In this document: positions 51,458-59,375 of the stretch, piece by piece | Layout of the letters: each line of letters opens with the position of its first letter | How positions within the stretch are numbered: the first letter of the stretch is position 1 | Source of the DNA: DASXRC01 sp036506495 | GTDB taxonomy: Bacteria > Actinomycetota > Actinomycetes > Mycobacteriales > Micromonosporaceae | NCBI GenBank assembly: GCA_036506495.1 | Contig: DASXRQ010000147.1 | Location: forward strand, 8,584 to 72,583 | Length of the DNA: 64,000 nt | Direction of reading: 5' to 3' | Translations under genes and position numbers: made by a program | The notes under the pieces: model-generated | Seen by the model: the letters and a program-made list of their open reading frames with translations, nothing else | Database searches by the model: none | Told to the model about the DNA's origin: nothing

Positions 51458-53211
51458 ATGCTGCTCCGGATGGCCTCGCTGTTCCTGCGGACCCTGCGCG
51501 AGGACCCGGCCGAGGCGGACGTGCCGAGCCATCGGCTGCTGCTCCGCGCGGGGTACGTCCGCCGTGCGGCACCGGGCGGCTACACGTGGCTCCCGCTCGG
51601 CGTACGCCTCCGAGACAAGATCACCTCAGTCGTACGCGAGGAGATGGTCGCCATCGGAGCGCAGGAGGTGTCGTTTCCCAGCCTCCTGCCGCGCGATGTC
51701 TACGAAGCGTCCGGACGCTGGCACGAGTACGGCCCGGACATCTTCCGGCTGCGCGACCGGCGCGGCGCCGAGTACCGCTCGGGCCCACCCACGAGGAGAT
51801 GTTCGCGCTGCTGGTCCGGGACCTGTACGGCTCGTACCGCGACTTTCCCGTGATGTTGTTCCAGATCGGGACCAAGTTCCGCGACGAGCGGCGGCCGCGC
51901 GCGGGGCTCCTGCGTGGGCGGGAGTTCCTCATGAAGGACTCGTACTCCTTCGACCTCGACGACGACGGGCTGGCCCGGTCGTACGCGGCACATCGCGCGG
52001 CGTATATCCGGATCTTCGACCGGCTGGGACTGACCTACACGGCGGTGGCCGCGATGTCGGGTGCAATGGGCGGCTCGGCCTCGGAGGAGTTCCTCGCCGA
52101 GTCACCGGTCGGCGAGGACACCTTCGTCGGGTGCACACGCTGCGCGTACGCCGCCAACACCGAGGCGGTGACGACCCCGGCCCCGCCGCCGGGCGACCCG
52201 GACGCGTACCCGCCGCTGACCGCGTACGACACGCCGGACACCCCGACCATCGACACGCTGGTGGCGTTCGCCAACGCCCGCCGCCTCGGCGACCGCTCGG
52301 ACTGGACCGCCGCGGACACCCTCAAGAACGTCGTGCTCTCGGTGACCTGGCCCGGCGCGGCGAGCTCCGAGCTGCTCGTCATCGGCGTACCCGGGGATCG
52401 CGGGATCGATCCGAAGCGGGTCGAGGCGGCGCTGTTCCCGGCGACGGTGGACATGTTCGACGACTTCGCCGCCCACCCGGAGCTGGTCCGCGGCTACCTC
52501 GGACCCCAGGTGCTGGCCAAGCTCGGGATTCGCTACCTGGTCGATCCCCGCGTGGTGGTCGGCACCGGGTGGCTGACGGGGGGGAACGAACCCGGCCGGC
52601 ACGCGGTCAACGTCGTGTCCGGTCGGGACTTCACCCCGGACGGGACCATTGAGGCCGCCGAGGTGCGCGCCGGTGACTCGTGCCCAGCGTGTGGCGGTGG
52701 CGAGCTGACCATTCGGCGCGGTGTCGAGATCGGCCACATCTTCCAGCTCGGCCGGCGGTTCGCCGACGTGTTCGGCCTCGACGCGCTTGGCCCGGACGGG
52801 CGACCGGTCCGGATCACGATGGGCTCGTACGGCATCGGCATCTCCCGGCTGGCCGCCGCGATCGCCGAGCAACACCACGACGAGCGCGGGTTGGCCTGGC
52901 CGCCGGGCGCCGCCCCCTGCGATGTCCACGTGGTGGCGACCGGCGCCGGCGATCAGCTGGCCACGGCCGTACGCCTGGCCGAGGAGTTGGCGGCCCGTGG
53001 CCTGGACGTGCTCCTCGACGACCGGACCGGGGTCTCGGCGGGTGTGAAGTTCACCGATGCCGAGCTCATCGGCATCCCACGCGTCGTCGTGGTCGGCCGC
53101 CGCCTATCCGAGGGGTACGCCGAGCTGCGCGAGCGGGCGACGGGTCGGCGTGCGGACGTGCCGGTATCCGGCTTGGTCGATCGGCTGATGGCCGAGGGTG
53201 TAGTCCGGTAG
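51458..53211 (+). pseudogene. proS: Proline-tRNA ligase, bacterial type, with a one-base frameshift as read
   Basis: The N-terminal frame runs from the ATG at 51458 (6 nt after TACGCT, leaderless) through SHRLLLRAGYVRRAAPGGYTWLPLG and PDIFRLRDRRGAEY. The rest continues only in a different frame from LGPTHEEMFALLVRDLYG through the editing insert, the CPACGGGEL motif, MGSYGIGISRLAAAI and the anticodon-binding domain to VVR. The break is at 51776-51777: where one codon is expected between AEY and LGPTHEE, only two bases (CG) are present, so one base is missing. Both halves are fully conserved, with no other damage over 584 codons. ProRS is essential, so this is a sequencing error, a recoded site, or a broken copy with a second proS elsewhere. 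Confidence 0.9.
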
Positions 53212-53257
53212 GCGAGTGGGTACGCCAGCGTTAAGTGCTAACAGACCGGAGGTGATC

Positions 53258-53683
53258 ATGCGCGATCACATGGTCAGTGATGTGATGACCAAGGAAGTGG
53301 TCTACCTGCCCGCGGAGACGACCGTGGACGAGGCGGCCAGGGCGATGCGGGAGCGGAACATCGGCGACGTCGTCGTCACCGAAGGCCCGACGCTGGCCGG
53401 CGTGGTGACCGACCGTGACATTGTCGTGCGAGCGGTGGCTGAGCAGCGTGACCCGGGCAGCACGACGATCGGCACGATCACGAGCCGGGACATGATCATG
53501 ATCCAGGATGACGCGTCCACCGCCGAGGCCGCGCAGCTGATGCGCGACAGGGCCGTCCGCAGACTCCTGGTATGCGACAAGGACCGTCAGCTGGTGGGCA
53601 TCGTGACGCTCGGCGACCTCGCGATCGAGATGGACCGCGAGTCCGCCCTGGGCGAGATCAGCGCCTCGCCGCCCAACAACTGA
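53258..53683 (+). CDS. CBS-domain pair protein
   Basis: 141 residues from the ATG at 53258 after GGAGG. Two CBS domains fill the chain: MVSDVMTKEVVYLPAETTVDEAARAMRERNIGD with GVVTDRDIVVRAV, and ITSRDMIMIQDDASTAEAAQLM with VGIVTLGDLAIEMD. Such stand-alone pairs sense adenosine nucleotides and often respond to hypoxia or stress in actinobacteria (HRP1-like). The partner is unknown. A GC-rich hairpin lies 37 bases past the stop. Confidence 0.9.
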   Translation: MRDHMVSDVMTKEVVYLPAETTVDEAARAMRERNIGDVVVTEGPTLAGVVTDRDIVVRAVAEQRDPGSTTIGTITSRDMIMIQDDASTAEAAQLMRDRAVRRLLVCDKDRQLVGIVTLGDLAIEMDRESALGEISASPPNN

Positions 53684-53719
53684 TCCCTCCGTGACCCTTT
53701 TCTGACCCTTTCGCCGCGG

Positions 53720-53744
53720 GCCCCTTCCCGTTCCGGGAGGGGGC
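53720..53744 (+). terminator. Hairpin after the CBS gene
   Basis: GCCCCTTCCC (53720-53729) pairs with GGGAGGGGGC (53735-53744) with one G-T wobble and a 5-nt loop. Just upstream is a direct repeat of TGACCCTTT (53692-53700 and 53703-53711). Confidence 0.55.
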
Positions 53745-53767
53745 TCCGCCCAACGTAGGCTCGAACC

Positions 53768-54250
53768 ATGGCCGACATGCCGGAGAGGCTCGCCGAGATC
53801 GTCGACGAGTTCGCGTCCGCGCCACGGGACGTCGTCCTCGAGATGCTGCTCGAGTACGCCGACGCCATCGCGCCGCTGCCCGAGGCGCTCGCCGGGCACG
53901 CCGGGATGGAGCAGGTGCCCGAGTGTCAGACCCCGTTCTTTCTGAAGGCCGAGGTGGCCCCGGACGGCGCCGTGACCACGTGGTTCGACTGCCCACCGGA
54001 GGCGCCCACGACCCGGGCCTTCGCCGGCATCCTGGCCGAGGGTCTGGCTGGCGCGAACGCCGACGCGGTGCTGACGGTGCCGGACGACCTCTACGAGCGG
54101 ATGCGGCTGGACACGGCGATCAGCCCGTTGCGCGTACGTGGCGGTCGCGCGATCCTGGCCCGCCTCAAGCGGCAGGTGCGCGAACAGCTGGCTTCGCGTG
54201 CAACCGCGTCGGCGCCAGCCGGTCAGTTGGCGAGGCCGTCGACCACCTGA
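53768..54250 (+). CDS. SufE-family sulfur acceptor protein
   Basis: 160 residues. The SufE fold shows LAEIVDEFASAPRDVVLEMLLEYAD, the persulfide Cys in VPECQTPFFL and RAFAGILAEGLAGAN. SufE accepts sulfur from a cysteine desulfurase and stimulates Fe-S cluster assembly; actinobacterial copies usually pair with a rhodanese such as the one encoded at 48307-49209. A TAGGCT box 6 nt before the ATG indicates a leaderless mRNA. The 3' end overlaps the converging editing-protein gene by 28 bases. Confidence 0.9.
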   Translation: MADMPERLAEIVDEFASAPRDVVLEMLLEYADAIAPLPEALAGHAGMEQVPECQTPFFLKAEVAPDGAVTTWFDCPPEAPTTRAFAGILAEGLAGANADAVLTVPDDLYERMRLDTAISPLRVRGGRAILARLKRQVREQLASRATASAPAGQLARPSTT

Positions 54251-54768
54251 GCGTCGGGGAGTACGACCAGCGCGGCACCCGGCAATGCGATCTTGCTGCG
54301 GCGCACGCCCGAGCCAATGATCACGTAGGGCGTCCGGGCGACGCGCGAATCCACCAGGATCGGCCAGCCCGCCGGCAGCCCGATCGGGGTGATCCCGCCA
54401 TACTCCATGCCGGTCAGCGCGACGGCGTCGTCCATCGGCAGGAAGCTCGCCTTGCGGACGTCGAGCAGGCGCCGCGCCACGTTGTTCACGTCCGCGCGGG
54501 TGGTGGCGAGCACCATGCACGCGGCGTATCGCACCGCGCCCTCGCGCCTCCCGGAGATCACCACACAGTTCGCCGAGACGTCGAGTCCCACGTCGTACGC
54601 GTCGCAGAACGCGGCCGTGTCGGCCAGGCTGGGATCGATGGGTGCGACCAGGATCTCGTCGAGGCCTACCGGCGCGTCGGCCGGCCAGGCGTCGAGCGCG
54701 GCCACCACCGGCTCCGCGAGCAGGTCCGGCCGAGTCCGCGCGGGCTCGGTCTTCAGCGTGCCGATCAC
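54223..54768 (-). CDS. YbaK/EbsC-type aminoacyl-tRNA editing protein
   Basis: About 181 residues from the GTG at 54768; the frame is open to 54894, but the extra part contains a long inverted repeat. Editing-domain motifs include CVVISGRREGAVRYAACMVLATTRADVN, VRKASFLPMDDAVALTGMEYGGITPIGLP and VDSRVARTPYVIIGSGVRRSKIALPG. YbaK-family enzymes hydrolyse Cys-tRNA(Pro) or related mischarged tRNAs made by prolyl-tRNA synthetase. proS lies 1 kb away. Whether it acts on Cys-, Ala- or another aminoacyl-tRNA cannot be told. Confidence 0.88.
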   Translation of the reverse strand: MIGTLKTEPARTRPDLLAEPVVAALDAWPADAPVGLDEILVAPIDPSLADTAAFCDAYDVGLDVSANCVVISGRREGAVRYAACMVLATTRADVNNVARRLLDVRKASFLPMDDAVALTGMEYGGITPIGLPAGWPILVDSRVARTPYVIIGSGVRRSKIALPGAALVVLPDAQVVDGLAN

Positions 54769-54816
54769 GCCTGCGATCCTCGCATCCCGGCATCGCACCC
54801 CGCCAACCTCCGCTAG

Positions 54817-54861
54817 ATCTTGAGGAGTTTCTGTCACGGCGCGACGGAAACTCTTCAAGAT
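54817..54861. repeat. Long inverted repeat in a divergent promoter region
   Basis: ATCTTGAGGAGTTTCTGTC (54817-54835) is mirrored at 54843-54861 with two mismatches and a 7-base loop. It lies between the editing-protein start and the DUF2252 start. The AT-rich core is unusual for this window. Confidence 0.6.
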
Positions 54862-54886
54862 TGGGGGTGACTGGGGGTGGGTCACT

Positions 54887-56320
54887 GTGGCCAAGTCGAG
54901 TCGTCCAGCCGTGCCGGCTGCCGAACCCGAGCAGCGCGCGGCGTTGGGGAAGGCGGCGCGGGCGGAGACCCCCCTCGCGGACCACGCCGAGTTCTCGCCG
55001 GCGGCGTCCCGCGACCCGGTGGCCCTGCTGCTCGGACAGGCCGAGTGCCGGGTGCCGGAGCTGGTGCCGGTCCGGCACGGCCGGATGCTGGTCTCACCGT
55101 TCGCGTTCTACCGCGGCGCGGCGCTGGTGATGGCCGCCGACCTGGCGAGCACTCCGCAATCGGGCCTGCGAACGCAGCTGTGTGGCGACGCGCATCTGTC
55201 GAACTTCGGCGCGTACGCCTCCCCGGAGCGCCGCCTGGTGTTCGACATCAATGATTTCGACGAGACGCTGCCGGGCCCCTTCGAGTGGGACGTGAAACGG
55301 CTGGCCGCGAGCCTTGTGGTGGCTGCGCGGGACAACGGGTTCACGAGCAAGAAATGTCGCAAGATGGCGCTCGCCGCGGTGGGCAGCTACCGGACGGCGA
55401 TGCGGTCCTTCGCCTCCCAGCCGATCCTGTCCGTCTGGTACGCCCACCTGAACATCGAAGATGTGCTGCAGCAGTTCAAGGCGACACTCAAGGCGCGGCA
55501 ACTGAAGCAGAACGAGGCGAGGCTCAAGACCACCGAAGGTTTGCTGGCGAAGGCGCACACGCGGGACGCGCTGCAGGCGGTCGGCAAGCTGACGACCGTG
55601 ACCGGGGGGCGGCGGCGGATCGTCAGCGATCCTCCGCTGATCGTCCCGATCGAGGAGTTGGCGGCCCAGCTGGACGTCGACAGGCTGGGCCAGCTGCTCG
55701 AGGGCGTGCTCGCCGACTACCGGGAGACGCTGCAATCGGACCGCCAGCGACTGGTCGAGCACTTCAGCCTCTCGCATGTCGCCCACAAGGTGGTCGGCGT
55801 GGGCAGTGTCGGCACCCGCTCCTGGATCCTGCTGCTGGAGACCGGCCTCGAGGCGGAGGCGTTGCTGCTGCAGGCCAAGCAGGCCGAGGCCTCCGTCCTG
55901 GCCGGCTACCTTGGCGAATCGGAGTACGCCAACCAGGGGCAGCGGGTCGTCGCGGGTCAACGCCTCATGCAGGCAACCAGCGACATATTCCTCGGCTGGA
56001 TGCGCGCACCCAGCATTGAAGGCCCGGACCGTGACTACTATCTCCGGCAGCTTCGGGACTGGAAGTTGTCCGCCGAACTGGAGTTGATGGATCCGGTCAG
56101 CATGGGTCGGTATGCGAGCCTCTGTGGCTGGACGCTCGCCCGGGCCCACGCCCGGTCCGGCGACCGGATCGCCATCTCGGCGTACCTCGGCGGCACGAGC
56201 GAATTTGACAACGCGATCGCCGACTTCGGCGAGAGCTATGCCGACCAGAGCGAGCGCGATCACGCCGCCCTGGCGGCCGCCGTCGAGGCTGGGCGTGTCC
56301 AGGCACGGACGGGGCTGTGA
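54887..56320 (+). CDS. DUF2252 family protein (kinase-like fold)
   Basis: 477 residues, GTG start. DUF2252 marks are ASTPQSGLRTQLCGDAHLSNFGAYASPERR, VFDINDFDETLPGPFEWDVKRLAASL, VVGVGSVGTRSWILLLE and GQRVVAGQRLMQATSDIFLGW. The GDAHLSNFG and FDINDFDE pieces correspond to the catalytic and metal-binding loops of aminoglycoside phosphotransferase-like kinases, so a small-molecule kinase is possible. The substrate is unknown. It stands alone between an inverted repeat and the converging PPOX gene. Confidence 0.88.
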   Translation: MAKSSRPAVPAAEPEQRAALGKAARAETPLADHAEFSPAASRDPVALLLGQAECRVPELVPVRHGRMLVSPFAFYRGAALVMAADLASTPQSGLRTQLCGDAHLSNFGAYASPERRLVFDINDFDETLPGPFEWDVKRLAASLVVAARDNGFTSKKCRKMALAAVGSYRTAMRSFASQPILSVWYAHLNIEDVLQQFKATLKARQLKQNEARLKTTEGLLAKAHTRDALQAVGKLTTVTGGRRRIVSDPPLIVPIEELAAQLDVDRLGQLLEGVLADYRETLQSDRQRLVEHFSLSHVAHKVVGVGSVGTRSWILLLETGLEAEALLLQAKQAEASVLAGYLGESEYANQGQRVVAGQRLMQATSDIFLGWMRAPSIEGPDRDYYLRQLRDWKLSAELELMDPVSMGRYASLCGWTLARAHARSGDRIAISAYLGGTSEFDNAIADFGESYADQSERDHAALAAAVEAGRVQARTGL

Positions 56321-56389
56321 AGTCAGCCTTCGCCGCGGTCGGGGGCTGCCGGGCGGTGGGGCGGGCCGGTGGAGGTGGGCGGAGCCGGC

Positions 56390-56908
56390 TCAGTGGGCGA
56401 AGTCCCAATGGGTGGCGCCGTGGGGCTCGGCGCCGGCCACACCGACGGCGGTGTGCAGCGTGAGACGGTACAGGTACCACGGCGCTGGGCCCGCGCTGGG
56501 CGCGCTGTACGGAGCCGTGAGCGCGTCGCCCTCCACCTCGGCCGGCCAGCCGCCCGTTCGGTAAACGGCCGCCACCCGCTCCAACGTGGACGAATCGGCG
56601 ACCCGATGGGCCTCGCCCTCGAGCACCAGATCCATACCACGCAAGCGCACCGACACACTGCACGCCGGATTCGCGGCCAGGTTGCGCGACTTGAGCGTGC
56701 CGGGCCCGCTCGTGAAGTACAGCGCGTCGTCCACCCAAATGGCCCCGACGCCCGCCGAGTGTGGACGCCCGTCCGGCCGCACGGTCGCCACGAAGAACGT
56801 CAGGTCGGCCTCGGGCGTGTCGCTGGCGAGGATGTCGCGCGGGCGGCTCCACGGCAGCTCCCCGGACCCGTATCGGTCGAGATTGCGGGTCGAGATCGGC
56901 TCGGTCAT
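56390..56908 (-). CDS. Pyridoxamine 5'-phosphate oxidase-fold protein (FMN/F420-binding type)
   Basis: About 172 residues from the ATG at 56908 (an ATG 12 bases upstream is possible). The split beta-barrel is recognisable: FFVATVRPDGRPHSAGVGAIWVDDALYFTSG, LAANPACSVSVRL, LVLEGEAHRVAD and WYLYRLTLHTAVG. Such proteins bind FMN, F420 or heme and often reduce or bind small molecules. The upstream frame joins directly to a decayed LuxR fragment, so its original promoter region has been rearranged. Confidence 0.82.
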   Translation of the reverse strand: MTEPISTRNLDRYGSGELPWSRPRDILASDTPEADLTFFVATVRPDGRPHSAGVGAIWVDDALYFTSGPGTLKSRNLAANPACSVSVRLRGMDLVLEGEAHRVADSSTLERVAAVYRTGGWPAEVEGDALTAPYSAPSAGPAPWYLYRLTLHTAVGVAGAEPHGATHWDFAH

Positions 56909-56969
56909 GGTGTCTTTCATACCCCATGCGTCGAACGGGCCGACGCGAATCAACACGCGGACCGACGAA

Positions 56970-57144
56970 ATCGTCCGTCTCGGTCGGGCCGGATCGCCGG
57001 CTACTTTCAGCTTTGCGAAGATGCTGGAGACATAGTTGCTACCGTGCTGTGGCTGAGGACCAGTCGCCGGGCGATGTCCTGGTTGCGGTGGCCTTGGGCG
57101 ACGAGTTCGAGGATCTCGCGTTCGCGGTGACTCCCCAGCAATGG
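56970..57144 (-). pseudogene. Remnant of a LuxR-type response regulator DNA-binding domain
   Basis: The translation LLGSHREREILELVAQGHRNQDIARRLVLSHSTV (57144-57040) is clearly the NarL/LuxR helix-turn-helix. It continues as NYVSSIFAKLKVAG only after a one-base loss at 57038-57039. The receiver domain is missing, and the part after KLKVAG is unrelated. Nothing upstream supplies an N-terminus. Confidence 0.8.
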
Positions 57145-57152
57145 TGAACCGA

Positions 57153-57428
57153 CTAGCCGATCCGGTATCGCAGGTAGACCACACCGTTGCCGAACCGGCG
57201 CTCGTCCAGCAGCTCCAGCTCAAGGTGGAGACCGGCGGGCAACGCGCGCGTCCCCCCGCCCACCACGACGGGGTTGAGGAAGAGGTGGCACTCGTCCACC
57301 ACGCCGGCTGCGAGCGCCTGCGCCGCAAGCCCCGCACCCCCGACGGTGACGTCCCGCCCCCCGCCCTCTTTCAGCCGGCGGACGACATCCGGGTTGATGG
57401 GGTGCGGTGCGTGGACGGACTCAGACAT
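57153..57428 (-). pseudogene. C-terminal fragment of a RibD/dihydrofolate reductase-fold protein
   Basis: About 91 codons from an ATG overlapping the stop of the intact paralogue upstream. VVRRLKEGGGRDVTVGGAGLAAQALAAGVVDECHLFLNPVVVGGGTRALP and LLDERRFGNGVVYLRYR match only the last 75 residues of a roughly 185-residue family, which here lack the N-terminal NADPH-binding half. The frame is intact, so a short protein could still be made, but it cannot be a working reductase. Confidence 0.75.
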
Positions 57429-57999
57429 GCAGGGCGGGCCGGTAGGTGAGCTCTTGGATGTTGCCATCGAGCGTTCGGCTCTCGATCAGTTCTAGGTCGA
57501 AATCGGCCGCTCCGTGGAAGATCGGGTCCACTCCGGTCTGGCCGGTGATCACAGGGAAGAGCGTCACCTGGACGCGATCGACCAGACCCGCGGCCATCAG
57601 CGCCCGGTTCATCGACAGGCTGCCGTGCGAGCGCAACGGCACCTCGGTCTGCTCCTTGAGCCGGGCGACGACGTCGACGGCGTCGCCGCGCACGACGGTC
57701 GCGTTCGGCCAGTCGAGGGGTCCTTCCAGCGTGGTCGACACCACCGTTGCCGGCAGGTTCCTCATCCGAGTGACCCATGGGTCACGCACCTCGGACTCCT
57801 CGGTGCTCGAGGCCAGCATCCGCGCGAATGCCCGATACGTGTTGGCCCCGAAGACCATCCGCTGCTCCGCGCCGTACAAGGCGAGGCGGTGGTCGAGCAA
57901 CTCGGGGCCTTGCTTACCCCAGTAGCCGGTCCAGTTGCCGCTGGCGGCGCCGTAGCCGTCGAGGCTGGAAAAGACGTCGAAGGTGTAGGTGGCGGTCAT
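57421..57999 (-). CDS. RibD C-terminal/dihydrofolate reductase-family protein
   Basis: 192 residues from the ATG at 57999 after GAGGAG. The fold is marked by FDVFSSLDGYGAASGNWTGYWG, MVFGANTYRAFARM, PATVVSTTLEGPLDWPNATVV and HGSLSMNRALMAAGLVDRVQVTLFPVITGQTG. Proteins of this group are NADPH-dependent reductases of unknown substrates, common near sigma factors or YCII proteins. It overlaps the fragment of a second family member downstream by 8 nt. Confidence 0.88.
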   Translation of the reverse strand: MTATYTFDVFSSLDGYGAASGNWTGYWGKQGPELLDHRLALYGAEQRMVFGANTYRAFARMLASSTEESEVRDPWVTRMRNLPATVVSTTLEGPLDWPNATVVRGDAVDVVARLKEQTEVPLRSHGSLSMNRALMAAGLVDRVQVTLFPVITGQTGVDPIFHGAADFDLELIESRTLDGNIQELTYRPALHV

Positions 58000-58144
58000 G
58001 TCGTTCTCCTCGAGCGCGGTTGATCGGTGTGTGGACACAGACTGGGGACCACTGCGAAACCTCATCGCCGTCGGACTGGTCAGTAGGCGGGATGCGGCTG
58101 AAGACGTCGATCTGGCGAAGGGCGGTGGCACGGTTCGAGCCGGG

Positions 58145-58588
58145 TCAGCGCGTGCGCGCGAGCCGCCGCGCGAGGGTCGGGACCACGATCGCCGCGGCGA
58201 CGATGTGCAGCGTGATCAGGGTTGCCGCGGAGCCGGCGTCGAACCCGAACGTGAGATCCGGGACGAAGGACAGCGCGGTCAGCGCGACCGCCGTCCGCAC
58301 GAACGTGGGCCGCGGTCGGCGTGCCTTGCGCGCCATGACGGCGGCGATGCCGACGCCGACGAGCGAGAAGACCAGCGTCAGCTGCGCGAACCCGGCGATC
58401 GGGATGCTCGCGCCTGTGCCGTCGGCGAACGAGACCCCGGCCGCCGACGCGACCGACGCGAGGACGGTCGTGGCGACCGCGGCGACGACGGCCGCGGCGA
58501 CGCCGTGCTTCCAGACCGGCCGGCGCTCGGCAGTCGGGGCCGGCGCGCTCGGGGTGATGCGGGCGGGGACCTGGCTGGTGGTGGTCAT
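58145..58588 (-). CDS. DUF6069-like four-helix membrane protein
   Basis: 147 residues with an N-terminal Thr/Pro/Ala tail and four hydrophobic segments (GVAAAVVAAVATTVLASVASA, LTLVFSLVGVGIAAVMA, FVRTAVALTALSFVP, LITLHIVAAAIVVPTLA). The stretch VPDLTFGFDAGSAATLITLHIVAAAIVVPTLARRL is typical of DUF6069 proteins as I remember them. Function unknown. The TGA is followed by a 145-base gap before the reductase start. Confidence 0.7.
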   Translation of the reverse strand: MTTTSQVPARITPSAPAPTAERRPVWKHGVAAAVVAAVATTVLASVASAAGVSFADGTGASIPIAGFAQLTLVFSLVGVGIAAVMARKARRPRPTFVRTAVALTALSFVPDLTFGFDAGSAATLITLHIVAAAIVVPTLARRLARTR

Positions 58589-58844
58589 GTCGGGCTCCGT
58601 TTCCTCGGCCGGCCGCCCGGTGCGGCCCGCTCACACCCCCTCGACGAACGGGCGGATCCGGATTCGACAGGTCGCGAGAAGGAAAGTTCTCCGGGTCGAT
58701 GCGTGGTGACGCAGCGTCGGGACGGGTCGGGCGCGGGTCCCGGTCGCAAAATTCTTCTGTGGCGGGTTGTCGTATCGGCGGGATGGCGTTCGTGGTGGGG
58801 TGGAAGGCGGTCATCGGGACCGCCCGGAGCTGAGGAGAAGTGGC

Positions 58845-59207
58845 ATGACGCACTACCTGCTGGCCGTGCACGGCCCCGCCGAGATGGTGGAGTTCGGCAA
58901 CTACGGCTCGAAGGAGGAGATGGAGGAGGCGTTCGCCGCGACCGGCGCCTTCAACGACAAGCTGCGCGCTGATGGCTACTGGGTCTTCGGGGGTGGGCTT
59001 GCGCCGGCCTCGACGGCGACCGTCGTCGACGGCCAGGGTGAGACGCCGGTGATGACCGACGGCCCCTACCTCGAGACCAAGGAGGTCATCGGGGGTTTCT
59101 GGGTCATCGACGCGCCCGACCTTGACGTGGCGCTCAAGCTCGCGGCCGAGGGGTCCAGGGCGTGCCGGGGCAAGGTCGAGGTCCGTCCGTTCGACGGCCT
59201 CGCCTGA
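58845..59207 (+). CDS. YCII-related (YciI/DGPF) family protein
   Basis: 120 residues from the ATG at 58845 after GAGGAG. The family pattern MTHYLLAVHGP, DKLRADGYWVFGGGLAP, VMTDGPYLETKEVIGGFWVID and KLAAEGSRACRGKVEVRPF is complete. YCII proteins of this type sit in front of sigma-70-like genes in actinobacteria and are thought to work with them. Here the sigma-factor gene follows but is cut short. Confidence 0.9.
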   Translation: MTHYLLAVHGPAEMVEFGNYGSKEEMEEAFAATGAFNDKLRADGYWVFGGGLAPASTATVVDGQGETPVMTDGPYLETKEVIGGFWVIDAPDLDVALKLAAEGSRACRGKVEVRPFDGLA

Positions 59208-59231
59208 GCCGGCGCGACCGGCGACTGATCG

Positions 59232-59375
59232 ATGCAGGGCGGAACGGCGGCCGTCGAACGGGTCTTCCGCGAGGAGTACGGCCGCCTGATCGCCTCGCTC
59301 GTCCGCCGCTTCGGTGACATCGACATCGCAGAGGCGGCGGCGGGCGAGGCGCTCGTGGCCGTGCCGGCGGGCGGA
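59232..59375 (+). pseudogene. N-terminal stump of an ECF-type sigma factor
   Basis: The first 40 codons from the ATG at 59232, VERVFREEYGRLIASLVRRFGDIDIAEAAAGEALVA, match the region 2 start of the sigma factors that normally follow YCII genes. Homology ends abruptly at about 59350. The frame then runs antisense through the 3' end of the converging response regulator gene. About 370 residues are missing. Confidence 0.78.

Noticed and set aside
48418..53211. 1597-codon open frame on the plus strand
   Set aside because: Most of it is antisense to the sulfurtransferase, aminotransferase and SGNH genes. Only the final part is real, as the second half of frameshifted proS.
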